From: Bacteroidota bacterium
GTDB taxonomy: Bacteria; Bacteroidota; Bacteroidia; Chitinophagales; Saprospiraceae
Length of the DNA stretch: 64,000 nucleotides
Assembly: GCA_020160935.1 (NCBI GenBank)
Contig: JAIUPL010000011.1
Span: 110,010-174,009, forward strand
Reading direction: 5' to 3'
Below the pieces are notes generated by a model, which ran no database searches, was not told the DNA's origin, and saw only the letters and a list, made by a program, of their open reading frames with translations. The stretch's first letter is position 1. The number at the start of each line of letters is the position of its first letter. Both the position numbers and the translations under genes were made by a program. Shown piece by piece: positions 1 through 7,938 of the stretch.

Positions 1-693
1 GAAAAAACACTCGGATTCCAGCCGGTCAACTGGTCGATCATGGGCCAGAGCGGCCTGGCGTTTACCCTTTCGGCAGGCGTGTTGTTGTGGCCGATTGTGT
101 TTGTCATGACCGATATTATCAACGAATACTTTGGCCGCCGGGGCATTCGCCTGCTTTCTTACATGACGGCCGGACTGATCGCCTACGGGTTTTTGATGCT
201 TTATTTTGCTATTGGACTGGAGCCGGCCGATTTCTGGCGCACCGCCCACATCAAACCCGGCATGGCGCCCGAAGCACAGGAAGCCTTGCGCGCACAGGTG
301 GGAGATTATAACACGGCCTTTTCTGTCGTGTTTGGGCAAAGTTTGTGGATCATCGTCGGGTCGCTGGTAGCCTTTCTCGTAGCGCAAGTAGTGGATGTGG
401 ATATTTTTCACCGCATCAAAAATGTGACGGGCGAAAACCGTATTTGGCTGCGCTCTACCGGCAGCAGCCTGGTGTCGCAATTTTTGGACAGTTTTGTGGT
501 CGTTTTTATCGCTTTATACATCGGACAGCAATTGCCGTTTTTGCAGGTACTGGCCATTTCCATTATGAGTTACATTTACAAAGCCATTATGGCGGTGGTG
601 CTGACGCCTGTAATTTACCTCGTTCACGGTGCGATAGAGCGCTATCTAGGCCATGAACTGGCTGCTGAAATGAAGCGCGAAGCACAGCGTTGA
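1..693 (+). CDS. Queuosine precursor transporter (VUT/YhhQ family), 5'-truncated
   Basis: Inner-membrane transporter of the VUT family (PF02592), thought to import queuosine precursors such as preQ0 or preQ1. The frame is open to base 1 with no upstream start, so the true start lies outside the window; the first internal ATG is at 40. The visible part has several hydrophobic segments and the family-typical stretch WPIVFVMTDIINEYFG, followed by further membrane helices and a charged C-terminus. It ends 108 nt before the next gene on the same strand. The family assignment is by motif recognition; the transported substrate is inferred from the family. Confidence 0.85.
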   Translation, partial: EKTLGFQPVNWSIMGQSGLAFTLSAGVLLWPIVFVMTDIINEYFGRRGIRLLSYMTAGLIAYGFLMLYFAIGLEPADFWRTAHIKPGMAPEAQEALRAQVGDYNTAFSVVFGQSLWIIVGSLVAFLVAQVVDVDIFHRIKNVTGENRIWLRSTGSSLVSQFLDSFVVVFIALYIGQQLPFLQVLAISIMSYIYKAIMAVVLTPVIYLVHGAIERYLGHELAAEMKREAQR

Positions 694-801
694 TTGGGAG
701 AATTGTCCGCTGGCTTTCAAAAAACGCCGGACACGCTCTACCATAAATCGGTTATTGGCATTGCTTTTGATTTGTCGTTCCCAACATTAATCAAAGTCGC
801 A

Positions 802-2277
802 ATGAGAAAACTTCCTGTACTAACCGTACTGGCGCTATGCCTATGCCTTCAGGCAGCATCCGCCCAAAACCGAGAATTTCCGAATGCCATTCAAGCGAAA
901 CTGAACCTTACTGATTACGGCCTTTTAAATGAAGACGGGCTCAAAATCAGCCAGGGATTCGAACTGGGTTATTCTCGCAACATCGCTCCATTCCTCAATG
1001 TCGGTTTGCCGTTCAAATTGGGTTTGGCCAAACTACCCGGCACCACCGGGAATACCGTTACCACCAGCCTCGACCTGGTATTTCGCCTGGAAAACCTCCG
1101 GGATGGAGCCAAAGTTATACCTTATGCCTTCGGCGGCGCCGGTTATGCGCTGGCTGATTTCAAAGATGGCCACGTGCAATTTCCATTCGGCGCAGGTCTG
1201 AATTTCCGGGCCTCCAAATACGCTTTCGTTAATTTACAATTCGAATATAGAAAAGCGCAAACCGATAATCGTGACAACCTTCAATTGGGACTGGGCTATC
1301 ATTACCTGCTTCACAAATCTGACCCCAAACCAATGGTACCCGCAGACACCGATAAAGACGGCGTAGCGGACAACATCGACAAGTGTCCCACCGTACCTGG
1401 CCCGGCTACTGCTTTCGGCTGCCCCGATCGCGACAACGACGGATTGGCCGATACACAAGACAACTGCCCCGATGACGCTGGCCCGATTGCGACCAAAGGC
1501 TGCCCCGACTATGACAACGACGGTTTTGCCGACCAGGTTGACCAGTGCCCCAACGATCCGGGAACCCTGGATGGCTGCCCGGACTCGGACGGCGACGGCG
1601 TGGCGGATAAAATGGACCGCTGCCCGACGGAAGCAGGCCCTGCCAGCAACGGTGGCTGCCCACAAATGGCCGATGCAGATGGCGATGGTATTCCTGATAA
1701 AGACGATGAATGCCCCACGCAGGCGGGTACGCTCAATGGTTGCCCTGATGGAGACAATGACGGTATTGCCGACAACCTCGACAATTGCCCCACCGAGCCT
1801 GGATTGCCCAAAAACAACGGCTGCCCCGACACCGATGGCGATGGTATGGTGGACAACCTTGACAAGTGTCCCGACCAGCCCGGTCCGGTCTCCAATTTCG
1901 GATGCCCCGAAGTGAAAAAAGAAGTAAAGGAACGCCTCGAATTCGCTACCAAAGCCGTTCAGTTTGAAACGGGTAAAAATGCTCTCAAACAGGAATCTTA
2001 TCCGATTCTGGATGAAATCGTGGCTATTTTGCGCGAATATCCGGCTTATTCACTGGCCATCACCGGCCATACCGATGACATTGGCCCCAGCGATCGCAAC
2101 CTGCAACTTTCGATGGATCGTGCCAAAGCATGTATGGATTACCTGGTGTTCCGGGGCATCGATTCAGCGCGCCTGCACGCTACCGGCTTTGGGGAGGAAA
2201 AGCCGATTGCGACCAATCGCACGGCAGAAGGCCGGGAACTGAACCGGCGCGTGGAGTTTGAGATGAAAATAAAATAA
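802..2277 (+). CDS. OmpA-family outer membrane protein with TSP3 calcium-binding repeats
   Basis: 491 residues. A signal peptide (about 1-21, ending AASAQ) is followed by a beta-barrel-like domain (about 22-172), seven thrombospondin type 3 repeats of the form DxDxDGxxDxxDxCP (about 180-370), which in this family bind calcium, and a C-terminal OmpA peptidoglycan-binding domain (about 380-491, with GHTDDIG at 422-428). The protein should tie the outer membrane to the cell wall. An in-frame TTG at 694 would add 36 residues directly after the previous stop; the ATG at 802 is preferred because it starts a clean signal peptide. The repeats make the third quarter of the gene internally repetitive. 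Confidence 0.92.
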   Translation: MRKLPVLTVLALCLCLQAASAQNREFPNAIQAKLNLTDYGLLNEDGLKISQGFELGYSRNIAPFLNVGLPFKLGLAKLPGTTGNTVTTSLDLVFRLENLRDGAKVIPYAFGGAGYALADFKDGHVQFPFGAGLNFRASKYAFVNLQFEYRKAQTDNRDNLQLGLGYHYLLHKSDPKPMVPADTDKDGVADNIDKCPTVPGPATAFGCPDRDNDGLADTQDNCPDDAGPIATKGCPDYDNDGFADQVDQCPNDPGTLDGCPDSDGDGVADKMDRCPTEAGPASNGGCPQMADADGDGIPDKDDECPTQAGTLNGCPDGDNDGIADNLDNCPTEPGLPKNNGCPDTDGDGMVDNLDKCPDQPGPVSNFGCPEVKKEVKERLEFATKAVQFETGKNALKQESYPILDEIVAILREYPAYSLAITGHTDDIGPSDRNLQLSMDRAKACMDYLVFRGIDSARLHATGFGEEKPIATNRTAEGRELNRRVEFEMKIK

Positions 2278-2283
2278 AACACT

Positions 2284-2573
2284 GCAACACGGATTGCGCG
2301 GATAGAGACGGATTTGAAACACGGATTACACAGAAAGAGACAGATTTTCACGGATTGGATGGAGGGGTAAGGGTTGATTTTTACGGATGGGATTGCAATG
2401 GATGATGTGTCTGTTGCAATCCTTTCTATTTGTTGATATAGCCTGCCTGCCCTAAAATTCGTAAAAATCAACCCTTATTCCTCCAACCAATCTGTGAAAA
2501 TCCGTCTCTATCTGTGTAATCCGTGTTCCCCAATCTGTGAAAATCCGTCTCTTTCTGTGTAATCCGTGTTTCA
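2284..2573. repeat. Large nested inverted repeat in the OmpA-Nudix spacer
   Basis: This fills most of the 382-bp spacer. A left arm (2316-2360, words such as ACGGATTACACAG and GACAGATTTTCACGG) is matched by two tandem copies of its complement on the right (2483-2528 and 2530-2573). A second, inner pair (AAGGGTTGATTTTTACG at about 2369-2385 with its complement at 2460-2476) is nested inside. The transcript could fold into a long hairpin. The same word family recurs at 21268-21413. Confidence 0.8.
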
Positions 2574-2585
2574 ACTTTTTCCCTC

Positions 2586-2593
2586 TATTTTTG
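2586..2593 (+). promoter_or_regulatory. Bacteroidota -7 promoter element TATTTTTG
   Basis: Exact match to the TAnnTTTG -7 consensus of Bacteroidota primary sigma factor promoters, 66 nt before the Nudix gene at 2660 and immediately downstream of the inverted repeat. Confidence 0.55.
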
Positions 2594-2616
2594 TCTCCTG
2601 CTAAGCATCAACTTCC

Positions 2617-2656
2617 GACCGACTGTTGACTTTCGACTGTTGACTGTTGACTATTT
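2617..2656. repeat. Heptamer tandem repeat (GTTGACT type)
   Basis: Imperfect 7-bp repeats (GTTGACT, TTCGACT, GTTGACT, GTTGACT) end 4 nt before the Nudix start codon. The same heptamer family recurs at 58281-58324. Confidence 0.7.
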
Positions 2657-2659
2657 TCC

Positions 2660-3298
2660 ATGGATTACTCCCGCATTGAATTATTAAAAACCCGATTGAC
2701 CCGACCTCTGCCGGGCCGGGAAGCCCAGTACCGTATGGCCAGTATCCGCCGTTTGGAAGAATTGGGGTTTAACCCCGTTCCTCCGGATGATGCACGTATT
2801 GCATGTGTGCTCAATTTGCTTTCCTGGCAAGAGGACGGCTGGCATACGCTTCTCATTCAACGCACACAAAACCCCCACGATCGGCATAGCGGACAAGTGA
2901 GTTTTCCGGGCGGGCGGTATGAGGAAAATGATGGTGAACTGGAAAATGTCGCCTTGCGAGAAACCTTCGAAGAAGTTGGTATTCCGCCTGATCAAATCGA
3001 AATCCTGGGCCGACTGACGGAATTGTACATTCCCGTAAGCAACCACGTGGTGCATCCTTTTGTCGGCTTGCTAAAAAATCCGGTCGATCTGAAACCTCAA
3101 TGGAGCGAAGTGGAATCCGTTCTGCATCCGCCTATCGAATCGCTCCGGAAACCGGAAAGCCGCAAAACAACTACCCTGACGCTTTCCAATGGCATCACCC
3201 TGAAAGACGTGCCCTATTTTGATGTGGATGGAAAAATTGTGTGGGGCGCTACAGCGATGATATTGAGCGAGTTTTTGGAGGTGTGGAGTAGTTATTAA
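2660..3298 (+). CDS. CoA pyrophosphatase-type Nudix hydrolase
   Basis: 212 residues. The central Nudix fold carries the CoA-pyrophosphatase type motif: QRTQNPHDRHSGQVSFPGG (67-85) precedes REtfEEvG at 100-107, whose glutamates bind the catalytic metal. The family (NudL/YeaB, UPF0035) splits CoA and its derivatives into phosphopantetheine and 3',5'-ADP in the cytoplasm. The start at 2660 follows a heptamer repeat and a good promoter element at 2586. The TAA stop lies inside the TTATTAAG-type repeat that begins at the gene end. It is convergent with the ABC-2 permease on the other strand. Substrate assignment is from the family motif only. Confidence 0.85.
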   Translation: MDYSRIELLKTRLTRPLPGREAQYRMASIRRLEELGFNPVPPDDARIACVLNLLSWQEDGWHTLLIQRTQNPHDRHSGQVSFPGGRYEENDGELENVALRETFEEVGIPPDQIEILGRLTELYIPVSNHVVHPFVGLLKNPVDLKPQWSEVESVLHPPIESLRKPESRKTTTLTLSNGITLKDVPYFDVDGKIVWGATAMILSEFLEVWSSY

Positions 3299-3441
3299 GT
3301 TATTGGTTATTAAGTTATTTGGGGTGGTAGTGGGCCATTTTCACAAATAACTGGCTACACTATATAGGAAGCAAAATATTGTGAAAATGGTCCACTACCA
3401 CCCCAATAACTTAATAACTAATAACTTAATAACCAATAACT
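3290..3441. repeat. Inverted repeat with tandem TTATTAAG-type flanks and 25-bp arms
   Basis: Tandem 7-8 bp repeats (GTTATTAA, GTTATTGG) flank a core whose arms, 3321-3345 and 3380-3404, are complementary over 25 nt with one mismatch. It separates the convergent Nudix and ABC permease genes and contains the stop codons of both. It may act as a bidirectional transcription stop, although no long T-run is present. Confidence 0.8.
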
Positions 3442-4579
3442 AAACCCGCTTCCGATACGTCCACACCGCCAGCCCATTCACGCCCACCGCATATGCCAGT
3501 ACGGTAAAGAAGTTCTGCTGAATATCCTGAAAACCGGCGCCTTTGAGCAGTACAAGACGCATAAATGATACGAAATAGGCAATAGGATTGATCACATTGA
3601 CCTTTTGAGCCCACTGAGGCATACTTTCTACTGGCGTAAACAAGCCGCACATCAGCAGGAAAATCAAAATAAAAAACCAGGCCGTAAACATGGCTTGCTG
3701 CTGCGAATCGGCAAAATTGGAAATCAGAAAACCCAGGCCCAGCATGCAGGGCGTAAATACTGCGGTGTAGCCAAACACCAGCCACAGACTGCCCAGCATG
3801 GGAATGTCAAAAACCAGTTTTCCAACGGTAAGCCCAACAGTCATCATCACCAGCGAAAGCAACCAGAATGGGAGCAGTTTGCCCAGAATAAACTGCCATT
3901 TCTGCACGGGCGTTACGTTCAGTTGCTCGATGGTACCCAGTTCGCGCTCGCGAACGATGTTCAGGGCCGTGAGAAAGCAGATAATCAGCGCCACAATTTC
4001 CCCTAGAATACCCGGCACCATAAAAGTTTTGTAGTCGAGCCGGGGATTGTACCAGTTGGAATATTCAATTTGAACAGTACGGGGTGCGGCGGGCGGGGCG
4101 GCGCCGGCTTCGGTGGAGGCCAGGCGGGGCGCCCACGTTTCGGCAAATTCGCGGTTGAAGTTGCGGATGATGTTTTGTGCATAGCCCATTCCGAGTCCTG
4201 CTTTGGTGGCGTTGATGGCATTAGCAGTAAGCGATACGCCTGCATTACCTTCCCGTACGAGGGTACGCTCGAAATGCGGCGGAATTTCCAGAATCAGATC
4301 CGTTTCATCATTCGACATCAGGGCATCGGCTTCCGAAGTAGCTGCCACTTGCCGGGTTTTAAAATAACCGGAGGCATTGAAACGGGCTGCGAGTTGTCGG
4401 CTGGAAGTGGACAAATCGGCATCCACTACAGCCAGGTTCAGGTTTTTTATTTCATAGTTGGCTGCAAAAGACAACAGCAATGTCTGAAATACCGGCATCA
4501 CCAGCAGCAGCGGCAACATCGTTTTATTGCGGAAAATCTGCAGAAATTCCTTTTGTATGAGGAAAAAAACAATACGCAT
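3440..4579 (-). CDS. ABC-2 type transporter permease (YhhJ/YbhR-like)
   Basis: 379 residues with the ABC-2 permease topology: one N-terminal membrane segment (about 22-42), a large periplasmic domain (about 43-185), then five hydrophobic segments (about 190-370). These permeases pair with an ATPase in drug or lipid export. It lies 62 nt downstream of a second ABC-2 permease, and the two probably form a heterodimer. No ATP-binding subunit or membrane-fusion protein is adjacent, so those parts must be encoded elsewhere. The stop codon falls in the tandem repeat at 3405-3441. Confidence 0.85.
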   Translation of the reverse strand: MRIVFFLIQKEFLQIFRNKTMLPLLLVMPVFQTLLLSFAANYEIKNLNLAVVDADLSTSSRQLAARFNASGYFKTRQVAATSEADALMSNDETDLILEIPPHFERTLVREGNAGVSLTANAINATKAGLGMGYAQNIIRNFNREFAETWAPRLASTEAGAAPPAAPRTVQIEYSNWYNPRLDYKTFMVPGILGEIVALIICFLTALNIVRERELGTIEQLNVTPVQKWQFILGKLLPFWLLSLVMMTVGLTVGKLVFDIPMLGSLWLVFGYTAVFTPCMLGLGFLISNFADSQQQAMFTAWFFILIFLLMCGLFTPVESMPQWAQKVNVINPIAYFVSFMRLVLLKGAGFQDIQQNFFTVLAYAVGVNGLAVWTYRKRV

Positions 4580-4580
4580 T

Positions 4581-4638
4581 TTTCAGAGGTGAGAGGTGAG
4601 AAGCCAGAGGTGAGAAGCGAGAGGTGAGAGGTGAGAAG
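4581..4638. repeat. Heptamer tandem repeat (GAGAGGT type) between two ABC permease genes
   Basis: A one-orientation array of 7-bp units (GAGAGGT with variants GAGAAGC and CAGAGGT) fills the whole spacer between two genes that look co-transcribed, so this array is unlikely to be a terminator. Confidence 0.7.
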
Positions 4639-4641
4639 AGT

Positions 4642-5754
4642 TTACTCAAGCCTGTCTTTGAAGTTGCGGAGGCTGAGTACCAGAAAAAAGAGGGCCATTC
4701 CGCCCAGAATAAGTGTCTGCTTCCAGATATACGTGAGCCCGACCCCTTTGATCATAATCCCTTTGATAATACTGTTGAACCAGGTAGCCGGAATAGCACT
4801 TCCAATCACTTGCAGCGGAACTGGCATACTTTCCCGTGGAAAAATAAACCCCGACAGCAGCATGGTGGGCATCATCAGGCCCAGTGCCGAGATAAACATG
4901 GCGGTCATCTGATCCTTTGCTTTCGTACTGATAAAAATACCAAGCGATAAGGCCACAAACATATACAACACACACTCGGCTGCCAGCAAACCGATAGAAC
5001 CTTGTAGGGGCATTCCAAACACGAAAATTCCCAATAGTATGATAATCAATGTGTTAAGTATGGTGAGTGCGAGATAGGGTGCTGTTTTACCCAGAATAAT
5101 CTGAATGGGTTTCAGGGGCGAAACCAGCAGCACTTCCATTGTCCCCATTTCCTTTTCGCGGGCAATGGTAATAGAGGTCATCATGGCCGAAACCAGCATG
5201 AGTATAAGCGTCATCACACCTGGCACGAAATTGAACACGCCTTTTTGCTCCGGATTATAACGCATGCGTGTCTGGATGGCAATCAGCGGCGCCCCTGCAG
5301 AATTGCTTGCTTCCTGCAGCCTGTTTTTCTGAAAATCCAGCACAATCGCATTGGCATATTGAATCAGGGTAGTAGCAGTATTTGGGTCGGAAGCATCGCC
5401 TATCAGTTGAAGTTTTGCTTCGCCACGTGGTATGGATGCCGAGAAATCAGGTGGAAAAACCACCGCCATTTTGATTTTTCCGGCTCTAAAGGCCGCATCT
5501 GCTTCTTCCACCGTGGAAATGGTTCTCTCGACCTGGAAATAATGGCTCGACACGAGTTGATTCGTCAGCGCAATGCTTTCCGTGTCTTTCGAGGGGTCGA
5601 GTATGGCAATTGAAGCATTTTTGATCTCATTCGTCAGCACAAACCCGAAGAGTAATACCTGCGCCACTGGCATCCCGAACAGGATCAGCAGGGTGCGCCG
5701 GTCGCGCAGAATATGCCGGAATTCCTTGATAATGAAGGCAATTAGGCGTTCCAT
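4642..5754 (-). CDS. ABC-2 type transporter permease (YbhS-like)
   Basis: 370 residues. An N-terminal cytoplasmic start (EFRHILRDRRTLLILFGMP) typical of ABC-2 drug-efflux permeases leads into the first membrane segment. A periplasmic domain (about 45-170) and five further membrane segments follow, with the conserved REKEMGTMEVLLVSPL loop near 200-215. It is the first gene of a two-permease operon; the partner starts 62 nt downstream. A probable promoter and operator lie upstream at 5856-5888. The exported compound cannot be told from sequence. Confidence 0.86.
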   Translation of the reverse strand: MERLIAFIIKEFRHILRDRRTLLILFGMPVAQVLLFGFVLTNEIKNASIAILDPSKDTESIALTNQLVSSHYFQVERTISTVEEADAAFRAGKIKMAVVFPPDFSASIPRGEAKLQLIGDASDPNTATTLIQYANAIVLDFQKNRLQEASNSAGAPLIAIQTRMRYNPEQKGVFNFVPGVMTLILMLVSAMMTSITIAREKEMGTMEVLLVSPLKPIQIILGKTAPYLALTILNTLIIILLGIFVFGMPLQGSIGLLAAECVLYMFVALSLGIFISTKAKDQMTAMFISALGLMMPTMLLSGFIFPRESMPVPLQVIGSAIPATWFNSIIKGIMIKGVGLTYIWKQTLILGGMALFFLVLSLRNFKDRLE

Positions 5755-5757
5755 ACT

Positions 5758-5792
5758 TGTTATCAGTTATCGGTTATTGGTTATCAGGGTGG
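5758..5792. repeat. Short heptamer repeat (GTTATCA type)
   Basis: About four imperfect 7-bp units (GTTATCA, GTTATCG, GTTATTG, GTTATCA) in the 5' untranslated region of the ABC-2 permease operon. Confidence 0.6.
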
Positions 5793-5855
5793 TAAGAGGG
5801 CGGTTGTGCGTCCATGTGGCTGCCTGGCAGGGGAAATAAAGAGTTGACAAACTGG

Positions 5856-5873
5856 TTTAACCGTTTGGTTAAA
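5856..5873. promoter_or_regulatory. Perfect palindrome, candidate TetR-type operator
   Basis: TTTAACC-GTTT-GGTTAAA has 7-bp perfect arms around a 4-nt centre. It lies just downstream of the predicted -7 element of the ABC-2 permease operon, at the expected transcription start. Efflux operons of this kind are often repressed by TetR-family proteins; no such gene is in the window. Confidence 0.5.
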
Positions 5874-5880
5874 TCAGGTA

Positions 5881-5888
5881 CAAATGTA
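5881..5888 (-). promoter_or_regulatory. -7 promoter element TACATTTG for the ABC-2 permease operon
   Basis: Read on the minus strand, it matches TAnnTTTG exactly. It lies 127 nt before the permease start at 5754 and next to the palindrome at 5856-5873. Confidence 0.5.
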
Positions 5889-5931
5889 GGTATGGTTTGG
5901 GAAATTGGTGCAGAGAGGGGGGATTTTTTTT

Positions 5932-6138
5932 AAAGGGCAAGGGGCAAAAGGCAAGGGGCAAAAAGCAAAGGGCAAGAGGCAAAGTGCAAGGGGCAAAGGG
6001 TAAGAGCCGAACCCCTTGCCTTTTGCCCCTTGCCCCTTGCCCCTTGCCTTTTGCCCCTTGCCCCTTGCCCCTTGCCTTTTGCCCCTTGCCCCTTGCCCCT
6101 TGCCCCTTGCCCCTTGCCCCTTGCCCTTTGCCCCTTTC
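5932..6138. repeat. Long heptamer array (CCCCTTG / CAAGGGG) in inverted halves
   Basis: The left half (5932-6003) is built from GGGGCAA/AGGGCAA units, and the right half (6010-6136) from at least 15 CCCCTTG/CCTTTTG units, its complement. A short unique centre separates them. Apparent reading frames inside are low-complexity artefacts. The array ends 3 nt before the stop of the methyltransferase gene. It is the longest array in the window and the one with the cleanest 7-bp periodicity. Confidence 0.85.
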
Positions 6139-6141
6139 ACT

Positions 6142-6705
6142 TCATTCCTTGCAATACACCTTCATTCGCACTTTTTTCCCGCGTTCGGTCACTACGCTGT
6201 CTTCCCAGGCCAGCGTGATACCTGGAAGAAGTTCAAGTTCGGGGCGTTTGTGCGGGGTAAGAATGGCCAGTGTAGGAGCGGCGTCGAGCAATTGCCAGGT
6301 AAGCGAAAAGAGGTCGCGTGGCGGGCACAGGTGCATGGCAAAAGAACAGACAATCAGGGAATACTTGCCCGGCAGGCCGTTTTTGATAACATCCATGAAG
6401 GAAAGACGCAGACAAGGCAGGCCCGTGTTTTTTTCAAACAGGGCGAATGTAAACGGGTCGCAACCCGCCATGCCGTTGATACCTGCCTGTTGAAGCACCT
6501 GCGTCACCTCGCCGCCACCGGCCGAAAAATCGAGTATGGCAGAGCAGTCGAATCGCGCCAGATTGCGTTCGATCAGGGCTTTTATTTCCGGAAAATGAGG
6601 GTTTTCGTACGCCTCGGCATGGTCGCGGTAATAACCCTCCGCGCCATGTTCGTCGTACAATGGCCGTATTTTTTTGACAACTGCTTTATTTTTATCTTCC
6701 TTCAT
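6142..6705 (-). CDS. Class I SAM-dependent methyltransferase, substrate unknown
   Basis: 187 residues. A Rossmann-type SAM-binding motif (ILDFSAGGGEVTQVL) is followed by an acidic residue at the second strand (GCDPF) and an LIVCSFAMHL segment resembling the post-motif region of small methyltransferases. The start at 6705 is preferred over the in-frame ATG at 6720, which would be encoded by the heptamer repeat. Heptamer arrays flank the gene on both sides. No partner gene suggests the substrate. Confidence 0.7.
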   Translation of the reverse strand: MKEDKNKAVVKKIRPLYDEHGAEGYYRDHAEAYENPHFPEIKALIERNLARFDCSAILDFSAGGGEVTQVLQQAGINGMAGCDPFTFALFEKNTGLPCLRLSFMDVIKNGLPGKYSLIVCSFAMHLCPPRDLFSLTWQLLDAAPTLAILTPHKRPELELLPGITLAWEDSVVTERGKKVRMKVYCKE

Positions 6706-6706
6706 A

Positions 6707-6800
6707 GTCTCACCTCTCACCTCTCACCTCTCACCTCTCACCTCTCACCTCTCTCACCCTCTCACCCTCTCACTCTCTCACCTCTCTCACCCTCTCTCAC
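6707..6800. repeat. Heptamer array (CTCACCT type)
   Basis: Tandem CTCACCT units drift into CTCTCAC/CCTCTCA variants and fill the spacer between the MlaD-like gene and the methyltransferase. Confidence 0.8.
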
Positions 6801-7912
6801 TGCTTCACCCTCTTGTCATAGTCCCGCTCCAGGCTATCCAGCAGCAACTGGTAGGCAGGGTCGTCGATTGGATTGGCGTATCCTTTCGTTTTGTTTTTGC
6901 CGAAGAGTTTGAGTTTCACGGTGGTGTAACGTTTCGGGTTGAGGCGCAGGTCCTGCAGCAGCAGGTTCATGTGGCGGGTCGTGCGTACGAGGTTGTCGTA
7001 CAGGGCTTCATCGGTGAGTGATTTGCCCACCAGCCCTTCACCTTTGAGCATGTTTTGCGCCAGGGTGTCGACGCGCGAGATGGTGGATTCGGTGGTCGAC
7101 AACGTGCCGCGCAGGGCTTTCAGCGACAGCGTAACGCTGTCGAGTGTAGCCACGGCTTTTTGCGTGCTGGCAGTCAGGTCGGCATTTTTCAATTGATTGC
7201 TTACTTCCGAGAGGTTGGCAATCAGGGCCGAAATGTCCTTGTTGCTGTCGCGCAGGCCTTTGGTAATGGCGGCAGCATTGTCGGCTGTCGCGCTGATACC
7301 CGCCGAACTGGACGCCAGGAGGTGGTTGATGCGGTTGGTCATCACCTCCAGGTTGCGCAAGGAGCGGTCGAGCGACTGAATGGAAGCCGCAGGGCTTTCC
7401 GGATTGGCGGCTGCCAGCGAATCAAGGTTGATACTCAGCCCTTTGCGCAGGCGTTCGGTATACGCGTCGATCTGGCCAGGTTCTCCCACGATGCTTTGCA
7501 GGAAAGAGCGGTAGGAGCCTTGCAGGTAGGAGCCGCTTTCGGCGCAGCCATCGCCTTCGCAGGGGTGGGTGATGGTAATCTCGATGGCTTTACCGCCCAT
7601 GAGGCTTTGCCCGACGATGGTGGCGATGGCGTCTTTCGGGATGTCGACGCCGCGTTCCACATCGAGCACAGCAATGATCGTTTTATCATCGGTTTGGTCG
7701 AGGTACAAATCGCGCACAGTCCCTACTCTCAGGCCTTTGATAAAGATGGGGCTGGAAGCGGTGAGTTGGTCTACGTTTTCATATTTGACGTAGAAGGTTT
7801 GAGAAGGTGTAAAAAGGTCGATGCCTTTCAAAAATTTAAACCCCCAAATGGCAATCAGCACTGCGGCAATGGCCAGCAGTGCAATCTTTGTTTCGTTGCT
7901 AATCCGTGTCAT
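6797..7912 (-). CDS. MlaD-like MCE-domain lipid transport protein
   Basis: 371 residues. An N-terminal membrane anchor (about 9-27) is followed by one MCE domain (about 36-115, SPIFIKGLRVGTVRDLYL region) and a long helical tail typical of single-MCE proteins. MCE proteins form periplasmic rings or channels that carry phospholipids between the membranes, driven by an MlaFE-type ABC transporter; no such partner is present here. It lies 26 nt downstream of the amidase gene in the same orientation. The order lptD / amidase / MCE protein is common in Bacteroidota and supports a role in the envelope. Confidence 0.88.
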   Translation of the reverse strand: MTRISNETKIALLAIAAVLIAIWGFKFLKGIDLFTPSQTFYVKYENVDQLTASSPIFIKGLRVGTVRDLYLDQTDDKTIIAVLDVERGVDIPKDAIATIVGQSLMGGKAIEITITHPCEGDGCAESGSYLQGSYRSFLQSIVGEPGQIDAYTERLRKGLSINLDSLAAANPESPAASIQSLDRSLRNLEVMTNRINHLLASSSAGISATADNAAAITKGLRDSNKDISALIANLSEVSNQLKNADLTASTQKAVATLDSVTLSLKALRGTLSTTESTISRVDTLAQNMLKGEGLVGKSLTDEALYDNLVRTTRHMNLLLQDLRLNPKRYTTVKLKLFGKNKTKGYANPIDDPAYQLLLDSLERDYDKRVKQ

Positions 7913-7938
7913 GGTATATGATTGGTGCGTTTTCGCGT

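Noticed and set aside
5932..6138. Possible CRISPR array because of regular repeats
   Set aside because: Units are 7 bp with no unique spacers and no cas genes nearby.
5874..6493. Low-complexity open frames in the CCCCTTG/CAAGGGG array
   Set aside because: A 7-bp repeat read in any frame gives a 7-residue protein repeat; there is no start signal or homologue. They are repeat artefacts.
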